DNA of 64,000 nt, from the NCBI GenBank assembly GCA_023393115.1, contig JAEWMS010000063.1, positions 62,001-126,000 of the forward strand. Direction: 5' to 3'. The notes under the pieces are model-generated. The model was not told where the DNA came from. It ran no database searches and was given only the letters and a program-made list of their open reading frames with translations. This document shows positions 26,783 through 36,742 of this stretch, in pieces. The DNA is from Bacillota bacterium. GTDB taxonomy: Bacteria; Bacillota; Clostridia; Acetivibrionales; DSM-1351. Every line of letters starts with the position of its first letter. Positions within the stretch are counted from its first letter, which is position 1. The position numbers and the translations under genes were made by a program.

Positions 26783-28870
26783 ATGAGCGAATATACTGTT
26801 GCAACCAGTCCAAAAAGCACAACCATGTACAAGTGCTGGCTAAAATATTTTAAGCTGGAAAACAAAACATTATTAAATGATTACAAAAATCTGATAAAGG
26901 AAATTTGCGTCAGTGAAAACACAATAATTATTCAGAACGCTGTTAATGAGCTAAAGAAGGGTTTGGGAGGAATTCTTGGAATAAAGCCTGTTGTTACCGG
27001 AGGCTCATCAAAGACTGCCGGACTGCTTCTGGGTACTGTTACTGGAAATAAAGAAATCGAAGCTCTGGTTGGAAAAGAAAAAGGTCAGCTGGAGGAAGAG
27101 GGATTTACTATAAAGCTTATAGCTGAACAGAACAGCAAAAGGCTGCTGGTTGCCGGGCTAACAAATAAAGGGCTGATGTACGGGGTGTTCAGTTTGTTGA
27201 GGCTGATTCAGGCTGAAACAGCTATAGACGATCTTCCAAGGCTTGAGAATCCTGTCAATCAGTTAAGAATGGTAAACCATTGGGATAATATTGACGGAAG
27301 TATCGAGAGGGGTTATGCAGGCAAATCAATTTTCTTTAAGAATAACAAAATAATCAAAAACCTTTCGAGAATTTCCGATTATGCAAGGTTACTGGCTTCA
27401 GTCGGTATAAACGCAGTAGCTATTAATAATGTTAACGTGCATAAATTCGAAACTCTTCTTATAACCGATAAGTATATTAAGGATGTAGTTAAGCTAAATG
27501 AAATATTCCGCGGTTATGGTATTAAGCTTTACCTGAGTGTTAATTTCGCAAGCCCTCTTTCGATGGGAGATCTTGACACTGCTGATCCCTTGGATAAAAA
27601 GGTCTGTCAATGGTGGGAAGACAAAGCTCAATACATTTATTCAAATATACCTGACTTTGGAGGCTTCCTTGTTAAGGCGGATTCCGAAGGAAGGCCGGGC
27701 CCGTTTACTTACGGACGCACTCATGCAGATGGCGCTAATATGCTGGCAGAGGCTTTAAAACCTCATAAAGGAAAGGTTATCTGGAGATGCTTTGTTTACA
27801 ATTGTCAGCAGGATTGGAGAGATCGCACTGTAGACAGAGCAAGGGCAGCATATGACCACTTTATGCCTCTTGACGGTTCCTTTGCCGAGAATGTAATGCT
27901 TCAGATCAAACATGGCCCGATGGATTTTCAGGTGCGCGAGCCTGTATCCCCACTCTTGGGCGGCTTGACAAATACTAATCAGGTATTGGAACTGCAGATC
28001 ACTCAGGAATACACCGGACAGCAAAAGCACTTATGTTATCTGGTGCCTATGTGGAAGGAAATACTGGAGTTTGATACCTGCGCCAAGGGTAAGGGTACAA
28101 CCATAAAGAAAATAGTCAGCAGAAAAGTGTTCAACAACAAGCTGGGAGGCTTCGCTGCTGTTACAAATATCGGAGATGATACCAACTGGACGGGACATCA
28201 GCTGGCTCAAGCCAACACCTTCGGATATGCCAGACTGGCCTGGAATCCTGATTTGACAGCTGAGGAAATAGCAGAAGAGTGGATAAGACTGACTTTTTCC
28301 AATAGTCAAGTATTAGTTGATACTATCAAGGAAATGCTTCTTGGCTCCTGGAGAACCTATGAAAACTATACCTCACCATTGGGAATTGGCTGGTTTGTTA
28401 ATCCAAACCACCATTACGGACCTAATGTTGACGGGTACGAGTACGACAGATGGGGTACTTACCACAGGGCTGACATCAGGGGAATAGGTGTTGACAGAAC
28501 AGTTAAAAACGGGACAGGTTACGCCGGACAATATCATAAGGAAGTAGCAGAGCTATATGAAAGCTTTGAAAAGTGTCCTGAAGAATTACTTCTATTCTTC
28601 CACTATGTTCCATATGACCATCTTCTAAAATCAGGCGAAACTTTGATACAATACATCTACAATACCCATTTTAAAGGTGTGGAACAGGTTGAAGAGCTGA
28701 AGAGGAAGTGGCAGAGCCTGGAGGGTAAGGTTGAGGCCGATGTATATACTCATGTAATGAAAAGGCTGGAAGTTCAAATAGCACATTCCAAAGAATGGAG
28801 AGACGTGGTAAATACTTATTTCTTCAGAAAAACCGGGATACCCGATGAACTTGGAAGAAAAGTATATTAA
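26783..28870 (+). CDS. aguA: GH67 alpha-glucuronidase
   Basis: A 695-residue cytoplasmic alpha-glucuronidase that removes (4-O-methyl)-glucuronic acid from the non-reducing end xylose of short xylo-oligosaccharides. Conserved GH67 segments: [20 protein letters not shown] (about 298-317) and [11 protein letters not shown] (about 380-390), plus [20 protein letters not shown] later on; these surround the catalytic carboxylates. No signal peptide. Start ATG 26783 after GGGAGG. Together with the two upstream uxu genes it feeds glucuronate into central metabolism (uxaC isomerase is not in the window). Confidence 0.94.
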   Translation: MSEYTVATSPKSTTMYKCWLKYFKLENKTLLNDYKNLIKEICVSENTIIIQNAVNELKKGLGGILGIKPVVTGGSSKTAGLLLGTVTGNKEIEALVGKEKGQLEEEGFTIKLIAEQNSKRLLVAGLTNKGLMYGVFSLLRLIQAETAIDDLPRLENPVNQLRMVNHWDNIDGSIERGYAGKSIFFKNNKIIKNLSRISDYARLLASVGINAVAINNVNVHKFETLLITDKYIKDVVKLNEIFRGYGIKLYLSVNFASPLSMGDLDTADPLDKKVCQWWEDKAQYIYSNIPDFGGFLVKADSEGRPGPFTYGRTHADGANMLAEALKPHKGKVIWRCFVYNCQQDWRDRTVDRARAAYDHFMPLDGSFAENVMLQIKHGPMDFQVREPVSPLLGGLTNTNQVLELQITQEYTGQQKHLCYLVPMWKEILEFDTCAKGKGTTIKKIVSRKVFNNKLGGFAAVTNIGDDTNWTGHQLAQANTFGYARLAWNPDLTAEEIAEEWIRLTFSNSQVLVDTIKEMLLGSWRTYENYTSPLGIGWFVNPNHHYGPNVDGYEYDRWGTYHRADIRGIGVDRTVKNGTGYAGQYHKEVAELYESFEKCPEELLLFFHYVPYDHLLKSGETLIQYIYNTHFKGVEQVEELKRKWQSLEGKVEADVYTHVMKRLEVQIAHSKEWRDVVNTYFFRKTGIPDELGRKVY

Positions 28871-28912
28871 TAATATTTAATTTTAGACACAGTAGTTTTG
28901 AGGGAGGTTAAT

Positions 28913-29218
28913 TTGGAAAATATCCCTGATTACAAAAGTAAAGATATGAACTTTGAGATCAGGGCGAAAGACCTGGTCTCAAAAATGACTCTCGAAGAAA
29001 AAGTTACGCAGATGCTGCACAGTGCTCCGGCTATCCCCCGCTTGGGTATTAAAGCTTATAACTGGTGGAATGAAGCACTTCATGGGGTTGCAAGAGCCGG
29101 AACAGCGACGGTGTTCCCCCAAGCAATCGGGATGGCGGCAACCACCTACAGATACATGAAGCAGGAGGCGCTGTATCCTTTCGGCTATTGGCTTAGCTAC
29201 TCAAAGTTTGAGTACTGA
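28913..29218 (+). pseudogene. GH3 beta-xylosidase reduced to a 101-residue minigene
   Basis: Residues 1 to about 77 match the N-terminus of clostridial GH3 beta-xylosidases (LVSKMTLEEKVTQMLHSAPA, YNWWNEALHGVARAG, FPQAIGMAAT). The sequence then switches, in frame, to the end of the same domain set (TYRYMKQEALYPFGYWLSYSKFEY in part, normally YPFGYGLSYTxFEY) and stops. About 500 or more residues, including the Asp nucleophile, are missing. The junction is near 29141-29146. It keeps a TTG start with GGAGG and a normal stop, so a short protein may still be made. It would have completed the glucuronoxylan operon. Confidence 0.85.
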
Positions 29219-29282
29219 GAGATAAACATACCATTCATTAATTTACATATTTACATGAAAACTTTTATTATACGCCATATTG

Positions 29283-29305
29283 TGGTAAAATTATCAAAAT
29301 TACCA
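29283..29305. promoter_or_regulatory. Dyad upstream of the YesM/YesN genes
   Basis: TGGTAA-N11-TTACCA (29283-29305) within an AT-rich 207-bp gap between the GH3 remnant and the sensor kinase gene. It may be an operator for the response regulator. There are no other clear signals in this gap besides AT-rich promoter-like sequence near 29350-29370. Confidence 0.35.
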
Positions 29306-29445
29306 TAACAAGGCGTTATTTGTTTTTACATATTTTGTTTTTTTACTACAGTGGTATATTAAAATAGTACAAGTCTTATCAGTAAAGAAGTGGATGCTTA
29401 CCTAGGGATAAACTGAGCTATACCTTGGGGCAGAGGAGTTTTGGC

Positions 29446-31266
29446 ATGTTACATAAGAGATTCATTAGGTCGTTTTGTGATATGAAGCTTCATACTAAGC
29501 TGCTTGTTTCCTATTTGTTTGTGGTATTACTGCCACTGATAACGGTGGGGTACTTTCTTATAGACAGAACAACAGAAACATTTCTAAACCAGACCGATTA
29601 TATTAATAAAGTAAACTTCCAGCAGGTTAAAAAAAATATCAGTGATCAATTGAGAGACTATATGGAGGTTTCCAGTATGGTGGAAACCGAAAAGCAATTA
29701 ATTGATTACGTCAATAACACGTATGATGGCAGTGTTGAGTTTTTCGACAAATTTGTTGAATTTTTACGGCTGTCTGATACCTATACAGGAGTTATGCGAT
29801 TGAAAGTAAATGAAAAGGCAAAATTGGCCATATATTCAACAAACGACTCAATTATAACTGACGGTGCCTTCATTTATAAAATTGATGAGGAGGATATACA
29901 AAAAACACAGTGGTGTAAGAAAAGCGTGGATGCAAATGGGGAGATTATAATATATGGCCCATACGTGAACAAGTATGGACAAAACGTATTTTCAATATGC
30001 AGGCTTTTAAGGCAGAATTCTAAATATATAAACATTGTTAAAATTGAAATCTATGAAAGTGAAATTTATAGGTTTATGTCAAAAGAGGCGGCCTACAAGA
30101 AGTTGTTTCTGGTAAATGAAGAAAATGTAATAGTATCATCTACTGAAAGAGATTTAATCGGTGAGAACATTAATACGGTAAGTAGTATTCCCAATATTGA
30201 GTACAGTAAGTATACTGACTTTAATGAGGTACGGGAGGATGGAACAGACAGTATAATTTTTATTGATAACTTCAAAGATATTAAAGCTATAAAGAATTGG
30301 AAGATAGTATCTGTTGCTTCATCGGAATCGGTACTCAATGATGTAAGAAAAATTTTAACCAACAGTATTTTTATTTGCTTTATTATTTTTCTTATAACAG
30401 TAATTTTTGTACTGCTTTTTGTAAGTAAACTTACTAAAAGACTTAAGCTTCTCGTAATAAATATGACAAAGATAAGAGATGGTCGATTTGATGTATTTGT
30501 AGATGTCAGCGGAAGTGATGAAATAGCCGAGTTATCAATGACTTTCAAGAGAATGATAGATAGGATTAATAATCTTATCAATGAGGTATATGTAGCTGAA
30601 ATGCAGGTTAAGGATTTGAAAATAGAGAAGCAGCAGGCCGAGATATGGGCTCTTCAAAGCCAGATAAATCCACACTTTCTTTTTAATACAATGGAATCTA
30701 TAAGAATGGACTTATGGCTCAAAAAGGAGTATGAGATATCTGAGGTAATTGAGAGGTTTTCCACACTGCTTAGAAAAAGTATAGAGTGGTCTGACGAAAA
30801 CAATACCATAAATCATGAAATACAGCTAATTGAAGACTACCTTAAAATACAGAAATACAGGTACGTAAATAAATTTGACTATAAAATAAGTGTCGGACAG
30901 GAGTTTTATGATTACATTGTCCCAAAGTTCACACTGCAGCCCATTGTAGAAAATGCCATTTATCACGGCCTGGAGCTTAAAGATGGAAAAGGCTATGTTA
31001 CTATTACTGCCGAGTTTGTAAATGATGATATAAGGATTTTAGTAATGGATGATGGTGTGGGGATGAAAAAAGAAGTTCTCAACGCCTTACAGAATGACCT
31101 TAAAGGCCAAGAATCTATCAATGGCAAAAATGTACGTATTGGAATAAAAAATGTACATCAGCGTTTGAAGCTCAACTATGGAGATAAGTATGGTTTAAAA
31201 TTTGAAAGCCTAGAGGGCCTTGGAACTAAGGTAGAAGTGCTGCTGCCAGGGATAAAGCAATGTTGA
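29446..31266 (+). CDS. YesM-type sensor histidine kinase
   Basis: A 606-residue membrane kinase. A membrane segment at about residues 15-38 (LLVSYLFVVLLPLITVGYFL) precedes a roughly 260-residue extracellular sensor, a second segment (about 303-325), a HAMP linker, and a HisKA_7TM/His_kinase domain with INPHFLFNTMESIRMD (phospho-acceptor His about 409) and an ATPase domain (NAIYHGLELKDGKG, DDGVGMKKEVL). YesM kinases sense extracellular oligosaccharides, often via the binding protein of a neighbouring importer. The start is ATG 29446 after GAGGAG. It is followed 29 bp later by its response regulator. Confidence 0.93.
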   Translation: MLHKRFIRSFCDMKLHTKLLVSYLFVVLLPLITVGYFLIDRTTETFLNQTDYINKVNFQQVKKNISDQLRDYMEVSSMVETEKQLIDYVNNTYDGSVEFFDKFVEFLRLSDTYTGVMRLKVNEKAKLAIYSTNDSIITDGAFIYKIDEEDIQKTQWCKKSVDANGEIIIYGPYVNKYGQNVFSICRLLRQNSKYINIVKIEIYESEIYRFMSKEAAYKKLFLVNEENVIVSSTERDLIGENINTVSSIPNIEYSKYTDFNEVREDGTDSIIFIDNFKDIKAIKNWKIVSVASSESVLNDVRKILTNSIFICFIIFLITVIFVLLFVSKLTKRLKLLVINMTKIRDGRFDVFVDVSGSDEIAELSMTFKRMIDRINNLINEVYVAEMQVKDLKIEKQQAEIWALQSQINPHFLFNTMESIRMDLWLKKEYEISEVIERFSTLLRKSIEWSDENNTINHEIQLIEDYLKIQKYRYVNKFDYKISVGQEFYDYIVPKFTLQPIVENAIYHGLELKDGKGYVTITAEFVNDDIRILVMDDGVGMKKEVLNALQNDLKGQESINGKNVRIGIKNVHQRLKLNYGDKYGLKFESLEGLGTKVEVLLPGIKQC

Positions 31267-31295
31267 GAGGTTAACTAATAAAAGGAGACATGGGA

Positions 31296-32888
31296 ATGTA
31301 TAACGTGTTGATTGTGGATGACGAACCAAGAATATGCGCAGGGTTAAGTGTATTTATTGACTGGGAGTCTGTGAGCTTCAGAGTTCTCAACACCGCGGGA
31401 AACGGCCAAGAAGCATTGCAGGAGATGAAAAAGAACAGATATAATCTTGTGATCACTGACATCAGAATGGCAATGGTCGATGGACTTGAGCTGATCAAGA
31501 CGATACATGCGCAAAATCCCAAGGTCAGGGTTTTAATAATAAGTGGGTATAATGATTTTGAATATGCTAGGGAGGCTATTGCATACGGAGTAAGGGGTTA
31601 CCTGCTAAAACCCGTAAACAGTGACGAATTACTGAACTCAGTGTTAAGAATAAAGGAAGAGCTGGACAAAGAAAACGATAATATACTTAAAAATCGGGAG
31701 ATCAACTATTTAAGCAGGGATAAATTCCTGTTTGACCTTGCAAACGGAGTTTTGTGCCAGAAGGACATAGGGGCAAAGCATAAAGAGTTGGACATGGATT
31801 TTACTGGCAAGTTTTTCTCGATAGGACTTATTGAAATAGAGGACTTCAATCATATTGTTCAATCCGATACAGAGGAAGCAAATTTAATAAAATTTAGTGT
31901 AAGAAATATTTCAGAAGAAATCATAAGCGAAAATAACCTGGGATACATATACGAAGATATAAATGGAAGGTTGGGTATTTTGCTGTATGCCGAAGCACAT
32001 GGCTTCAGCGAGAAAAGAACGGCTGACTGCCTAAGACACATATGTGATATCATTGAGAAGTACCTACACAGAAATATAAATATAGTATATGGCAATTTTA
32101 CAAATGAGGTACTGGAAATAAGGACAAGCAGAAGACAGGCTCTGAAGGCGCTGGACAGTATAATGCTGCCAGGACGGGAGAGTGTGGTGCCTTACAGCCG
32201 GATAATTCTTGAAGAGAAAAGTGTATTGGATCTTGAATGGAATAATGAAGTACTTATATCTTTTGTTGAGATTGCAGATAAAGAGAAGGTTGCCGCCGAG
32301 ATAGACAGCCTATCAAATGAGTTGGCGTCGAAATACATCTCTAAAGAAGTTATAAACGGCATTGCTTACAATATCATTCTGAAAATATGTACTGTTGTTA
32401 GAAGCTATAATGGTGACGCAAATGAATTGTTTTCTTCTATGGGGATAAATGTCGGGAGTCTAGAGTTCCCCAACTTTCAAAAGTATAGAGAATGGCTTCG
32501 AATGCTGTGCCTGAGGACCTGTGACTACATTATTGATTTACAGGATCGCAAATCAGCAGGTACTTTCAACCAGATAAGAAAATATATAGACGACAACTAT
32601 AACAAAGATTTAAGCCTTAAATCTCTATCTGAAGTTTTTTATATGAATTCCGCATACCTTGGAAGGCTCTTTAAAAACAATATGGGAGAAAGTTTTAATG
32701 ACTATCTGAATAAGGTGAGAATTTCTGAAGTGAAAAAGTCATTATTACAGGGAAATGAAAAGATATATACTTTGATAACCCGTGTGGGCTACAGTAATCA
32801 CGAACACTTTTACAGGCAATTCAAGCGTTATGAGGGCATACCCTTTGCGGAATATAAGCAGAGGATTAAAGAAAACATGCACAACTAA
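31296..32888 (+). CDS. YesN-type response regulator with AraC domain
   Basis: A 530-residue regulator. The receiver domain (about 1-120) shows VDDEP (acidic pocket), phospho-acceptor Asp55 in VITDIRM, and Lys in YLLKPVN. A middle region of about 290 residues is typical of YesN. The last 100 residues are an AraC DNA-binding domain (LSEVFYMNSAYLGRLFKNN and YTLITRVGYSNHEHFYRQFK). It likely activates the importer operon starting 155 bp downstream. The start is ATG 31296, nine bases after GGAG; the ATG at 31290 is too close. Confidence 0.93.
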   Translation: MYNVLIVDDEPRICAGLSVFIDWESVSFRVLNTAGNGQEALQEMKKNRYNLVITDIRMAMVDGLELIKTIHAQNPKVRVLIISGYNDFEYAREAIAYGVRGYLLKPVNSDELLNSVLRIKEELDKENDNILKNREINYLSRDKFLFDLANGVLCQKDIGAKHKELDMDFTGKFFSIGLIEIEDFNHIVQSDTEEANLIKFSVRNISEEIISENNLGYIYEDINGRLGILLYAEAHGFSEKRTADCLRHICDIIEKYLHRNINIVYGNFTNEVLEIRTSRRQALKALDSIMLPGRESVVPYSRIILEEKSVLDLEWNNEVLISFVEIADKEKVAAEIDSLSNELASKYISKEVINGIAYNIILKICTVVRSYNGDANELFSSMGINVGSLEFPNFQKYREWLRMLCLRTCDYIIDLQDRKSAGTFNQIRKYIDDNYNKDLSLKSLSEVFYMNSAYLGRLFKNNMGESFNDYLNKVRISEVKKSLLQGNEKIYTLITRVGYSNHEHFYRQFKRYEGIPFAEYKQRIKENMHN

Positions 32889-33042
32889 ACCTCGGTAAAA
32901 ATCAACTATATCTAATTAAGTACTAATGGGGTATAATTTATCACTTAAACTGAGACATAAAAAGGGCTATTATAATAACACAATCACAGTTGAGCACTCG
33001 GTTAATTCGTTGTAGCTAACACAGTTGGGAAGGTGGGTTATT

Positions 33043-34002
33043 ATGATAAGGGAATTCTCTTCTGAAAAGAAGGGTGTATTGACCAGGTTTAGGAAAAATG
33101 TCCCCTTTGTTTTTATGGTTCTACCAGGGGCTTTGCTACTTCTGATCTTTGCATATCTACCGATGACAGGCATTTTCATAGCATTTAAAAATTTGAAATT
33201 TTACAGCAACAGCATTTTTACAAATTTCTTTCAAAGTGAATGGGTGGGATTTAAGAATTTTGAATTTTTTTTTAAAACACCTGACGCATACACCATCACA
33301 AAGCACACTGTCCTATATAATCTGGTCTTCATAATACTGGGTGTTGTCATACCGGTAGCCTGTGCCATAGGCTTAAATGAAGTAAACACACGTGTGGCCA
33401 GATTTTACCAAAGTTCGATGCTTTTGCCGTATTTTCTCTCATGGGTAGTTGTGAGCTACCTTGTCTATTCTCTATTAAATCCTGACTATGGGATGGTTAA
33501 TAAAACTCTGGAAAGCATGCTGGGAAAAGAGGCAGTTGACTGGTATACAAACCTTGACGCATGGCCCTTCATATTCTGTCTGCTGAATGTGTGGAAGTAT
33601 TCAGGATACGGAACAGTTATATATTTGGCAGCCATAACCGGAATATCAAGCGAGTTCTATGAATCGGCAACAATTGACGGCGCCTCTAAATGGCAGCAAA
33701 TAATATACATAACAATTCCAAATCTTAGACAAATCATGTGTATACTGACTATCCTGGCAGTGGGAAGGATCTTTAACGGAGATTTCGGACTATTTTTCCA
33801 ATCTTCAATGCAGTTGGGCTCAGGCTTTCTCAAACCGGTGGGTGAGGTTATTGACACCTATGTATACGGTGCGCTGGTGCAGGTAGGTGACATAGGTATG
33901 GCCTCGGCTGCAAGCCTGTATCAGTCAGCAGTAGGTTGTATTCTGGTAGTACTTTCCAATATGTTGGTAAGAAAAATCGATAGAGACAGTGCTCTGTTTT
34001 AG
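33043..34002 (+). CDS. ABC sugar importer permease, LplB type (3)
   Basis: A 319-residue six-segment permease with the EAA-loop ESATIDGASKWQQ. First gene of the second permease-permease-lipoprotein set, directly after the YesM/YesN pair, which is the usual arrangement for pectin- or xylan-oligosaccharide importers in Firmicutes. Start ATG 33043 follows AAGGTGGG. The N-terminal cytoplasmic part is longer than in the first importer. Substrate unknown; an ATPase must be supplied from elsewhere. Confidence 0.9.
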   Translation: MIREFSSEKKGVLTRFRKNVPFVFMVLPGALLLLIFAYLPMTGIFIAFKNLKFYSNSIFTNFFQSEWVGFKNFEFFFKTPDAYTITKHTVLYNLVFIILGVVIPVACAIGLNEVNTRVARFYQSSMLLPYFLSWVVVSYLVYSLLNPDYGMVNKTLESMLGKEAVDWYTNLDAWPFIFCLLNVWKYSGYGTVIYLAAITGISSEFYESATIDGASKWQQIIYITIPNLRQIMCILTILAVGRIFNGDFGLFFQSSMQLGSGFLKPVGEVIDTYVYGALVQVGDIGMASAASLYQSAVGCILVVLSNMLVRKIDRDSALF

Positions 34003-34013
34003 GAGGAGTATCC

Positions 34014-34910
34014 GTGAGAAAAAGACAATTCAACAATATTTCAAATTCAGCAAGTGTAATTGTGCATATTGTATTTATTATTGCAACAGCGGCCTGTATT
34101 CTCCCTGTTTTTCTGGTTTTGGGAATATCGGTTTCCGATGAACAGTCCATCCTTCAGTCCGGGTATAAAATAATCCCTGATATGATAAGCTTTGAAGCTT
34201 ACAAATACATTTTCAAGGTAAAGGACATGGTATTTACAGCATATGGGCTGACAATACTGATTACTGTATCAGGAACGTTTATCAGTACTTTGATAACTGC
34301 AATGTATGCTTATTCAATATCGAGAAGTGAATTTGCCTACAGGAAGTTCTTCACGTATTTTCTTTTCTTTACAATGATATTTAATGGAGGAATGGTTCCC
34401 TGGTACATAGTGTGTGTTAAATTCCTGCATATCAACAATAGTATTTTAGGACTTCTCCTTCCTTACCTGATTAATGGCTTTTATGTGATAATTATGAGAA
34501 CCTTTTTTAAGACAAATATACCTGATTCCATTATAGAGTCGGCCAGAATTGACGGCTCGGGAGAATTAAAAACCTTTTTCAAAATTGTTTTGCCGCTATC
34601 CCTTCCAGGAATAGCGACAGTGGCACTTTTTACAGCATTGGTTTATTGGAATGACTGGTGGCTGCCATTAATGCTTATAACAAATTCAAAATTATACAAT
34701 CTTCAATTTCTACTTTACAAGCTGATGACAAATATTGAAACCCTCAGCCGTCTTTCATCAAATATTGCAGGAGTGCAATATACAAAGGTTCCCAGCCAAG
34801 CTGCAAGGATGGCCATGTGTATAGTATCAATAGGGCCCATCATTCTTGCGTATCCTTTCTGCCAGAAGTACTTTGTCAAGGGCTTGACGGTAGGAGCGGT
34901 GAAAGGCTGA
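34014..34910 (+). CDS. ABC sugar importer permease, YtcP type (4)
   Basis: A 298-residue second permease of the set, with six hydrophobic segments, the loop ESARIDGSGELKT, and the C-terminal LTVGAVKG ending shared with the 18064 gene. The start is GTG 34014, six bases after AGGAGGAG, only 11 bp after the previous stop, so the two subunits are translated together. Confidence 0.9.
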   Translation: MRKRQFNNISNSASVIVHIVFIIATAACILPVFLVLGISVSDEQSILQSGYKIIPDMISFEAYKYIFKVKDMVFTAYGLTILITVSGTFISTLITAMYAYSISRSEFAYRKFFTYFLFFTMIFNGGMVPWYIVCVKFLHINNSILGLLLPYLINGFYVIIMRTFFKTNIPDSIIESARIDGSGELKTFFKIVLPLSLPGIATVALFTALVYWNDWWLPLMLITNSKLYNLQFLLYKLMTNIETLSRLSSNIAGVQYTKVPSQAARMAMCIVSIGPIILAYPFCQKYFVKGLTVGAVKG

Positions 34911-34998
34911 ATCTCAGATAAACTCAATACACTATCAATTGTGGGAGGTTATATAAAGTTAATATAGCTTTAGAGAAAAATAAAAGGAGGATTTTATT

Positions 34999-36537
34999 AT
35001 GATCAAAATGAAAAGGGGCTTGTCAATGTTGCTCGTGGGTATTCTTGCATTCGGTGTAGTATTATCTGGTTGCGGCAACAAAGAGTCCAGTACCGACACC
35101 AAGGTAGTATCACAACAAAGTCAATCAACTGAAGAAGAGCAGACAAAACCGTCAGAACTTGATGAAGTGAACCTTGTATGGTATTTTGTGGGACCTGGCG
35201 AACAAAAGGATACAGCGAAGGTGGAGGAAGAGGTTTCAAAATATTTAAAGGACAAAATCAATGTGAACCTTAAGCTCAATTGTCTGGATTGGGGAACCTA
35301 CCAGCAAAAGATGAATGCAATGGTTGCTGCCGGAGAACCCTTCGACTTGTGCTTTACGGCATCCTGGATGCTGGATTATAACAAAAATGCAAGGACAGGG
35401 GCATTCATACCAATTAATGAGCTGATGGATAAATATGCACCTAAAACAAAAGATTTGCTGGGGGCAGATTTCCTTAAGGCCTCACAAATTGAGGGAAAAA
35501 ATTATGCCCTGCCCTGTAATAAGGAAAAAGCCCGCAGCTACGGGATTGTATACAATAAGGCTACTGCCGAGAAGTATGGCTTCGACATGTCCACTGTAAA
35601 GAGTATCAAGGATCTTGAGCCAATGCTTAAGAAAATAAAGGAAAGTGAACCATCTGCATTCCCATTCATTGGAGGCTCCCTTGCATTCGGCATTTACGAC
35701 TGGCATGCGTCCAACTCAAATGAAAGCCCCGATGTTGGAGACATAACTGCCGAGGGAAAGGTTATAAACCAATTTGAAACCCCAGAATTTAAAGAAATGT
35801 GGCAGCTGATGAACAAGTATTACAAGGCAGGCTACATAAGAAAAGATATAATAACACAACAGAACGTTGTTGATGAAGCTGTAAGCAGCGGGCAAGCATT
35901 TGCATGGTGTGTTAATCTCAAGCCAGGGTATGCCGAAGAGTATACAGCCAATAAGCAGCTTAAGGAAAAGCATGGATTTGAGCTTGGGCAGATTGATTTT
36001 TCAGAACCTATTATGTGTACTGCTGATGTAATGGGTTCACTGACCGCTATTTCCAAGACTTCCTCAAATCCAGAGCGAGCCATGATGTTTTTGGAACTCT
36101 TTAACACTGACAAATACCTGAACAACCTTATTAATTTCGGTATAGAAAACACACATTACAAAAAGATTAATGACAACACTATAGAAACAATACCTGATTC
36201 CGGCTATGCACTCGGTATGCAGTGGGCACTTGGAAATCAGTTCATGAACTATTTACAAAAAAGTGAGAATCCCAATAAATGGACACAATTCGAAGAATTT
36301 AATAAGGCTGCAAAGCCATCCCCTGAAGTTGGCTTCTTATTTAATCCAGAAAGTATAAAGACTGAAAAAGCCGCATGTGATACCGTAATAGGGCAATATG
36401 CCAGAGCGCTGGACAACGGAGTAATAGACCCGGATAAGTACTTGCCGGAGTTTTTAAACAAGCTGAAAGCTGCTGGTGCGGAGAAGATAATTGCCGAAAA
36501 GCAAAAGCAGTTTGATCAATGGAAGGCAACAAAATAA
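34999..36537 (+). CDS. Solute-binding lipoprotein of the second importer
   Basis: A 512-residue extracellular binding protein. The signal peptide ends in lipobox LSGC (Cys about residue 26), followed by a Ser/Gln/Glu-rich linker and the two-lobe domain with a DUF3502-like C-terminal part (AACDTVIGQYARALDNGVIDP in part). It delivers an oligosaccharide to the two upstream permeases. It is shorter than the first binding protein (559), so the two importers probably differ in ligand. Start ATG 34999 follows AAAAGGAGG. Confidence 0.9.
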   Translation: MIKMKRGLSMLLVGILAFGVVLSGCGNKESSTDTKVVSQQSQSTEEEQTKPSELDEVNLVWYFVGPGEQKDTAKVEEEVSKYLKDKINVNLKLNCLDWGTYQQKMNAMVAAGEPFDLCFTASWMLDYNKNARTGAFIPINELMDKYAPKTKDLLGADFLKASQIEGKNYALPCNKEKARSYGIVYNKATAEKYGFDMSTVKSIKDLEPMLKKIKESEPSAFPFIGGSLAFGIYDWHASNSNESPDVGDITAEGKVINQFETPEFKEMWQLMNKYYKAGYIRKDIITQQNVVDEAVSSGQAFAWCVNLKPGYAEEYTANKQLKEKHGFELGQIDFSEPIMCTADVMGSLTAISKTSSNPERAMMFLELFNTDKYLNNLINFGIENTHYKKINDNTIETIPDSGYALGMQWALGNQFMNYLQKSENPNKWTQFEEFNKAAKPSPEVGFLFNPESIKTEKAACDTVIGQYARALDNGVIDPDKYLPEFLNKLKAAGAEKIIAEKQKQFDQWKATK

Positions 36538-36555
36538 TACCCCAAGTAGTATTGT

Positions 36556-36605
36556 AAAAAGGGATGGAGAGGCTTGAACATCGACAGCACTTTCCATCCC
36601 TTTTT
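36556..36605 (+). terminator. Terminator of the second importer operon
   Basis: AAAAAGGGATGGA...TCCATCCCTTTTT stem (about 13 bp, 36556-36568 with 36593-36605) around a 24-nt loop, ending in a T-run. Confidence 0.85.
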
Positions 36606-36742
36606 CTAAAAGTCAAGTGCAGTTGAAAGCCTTCGTCTTTAGGGCGAATATTGCTTTTAAACCTACTTTCAACTTATACTAAATAACTTTGGAGATCTGG
36701 TGGATCGGTATTGCAAAATTATTTTAAAGAGGGGGGAAAAAT

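Noticed and set aside
30093..30581. 162-codon minus-strand frame inside the sensor kinase gene
   Set aside because: Composition is that of an antisense shadow (Ser/Leu/Ile), and yesM is intact here.
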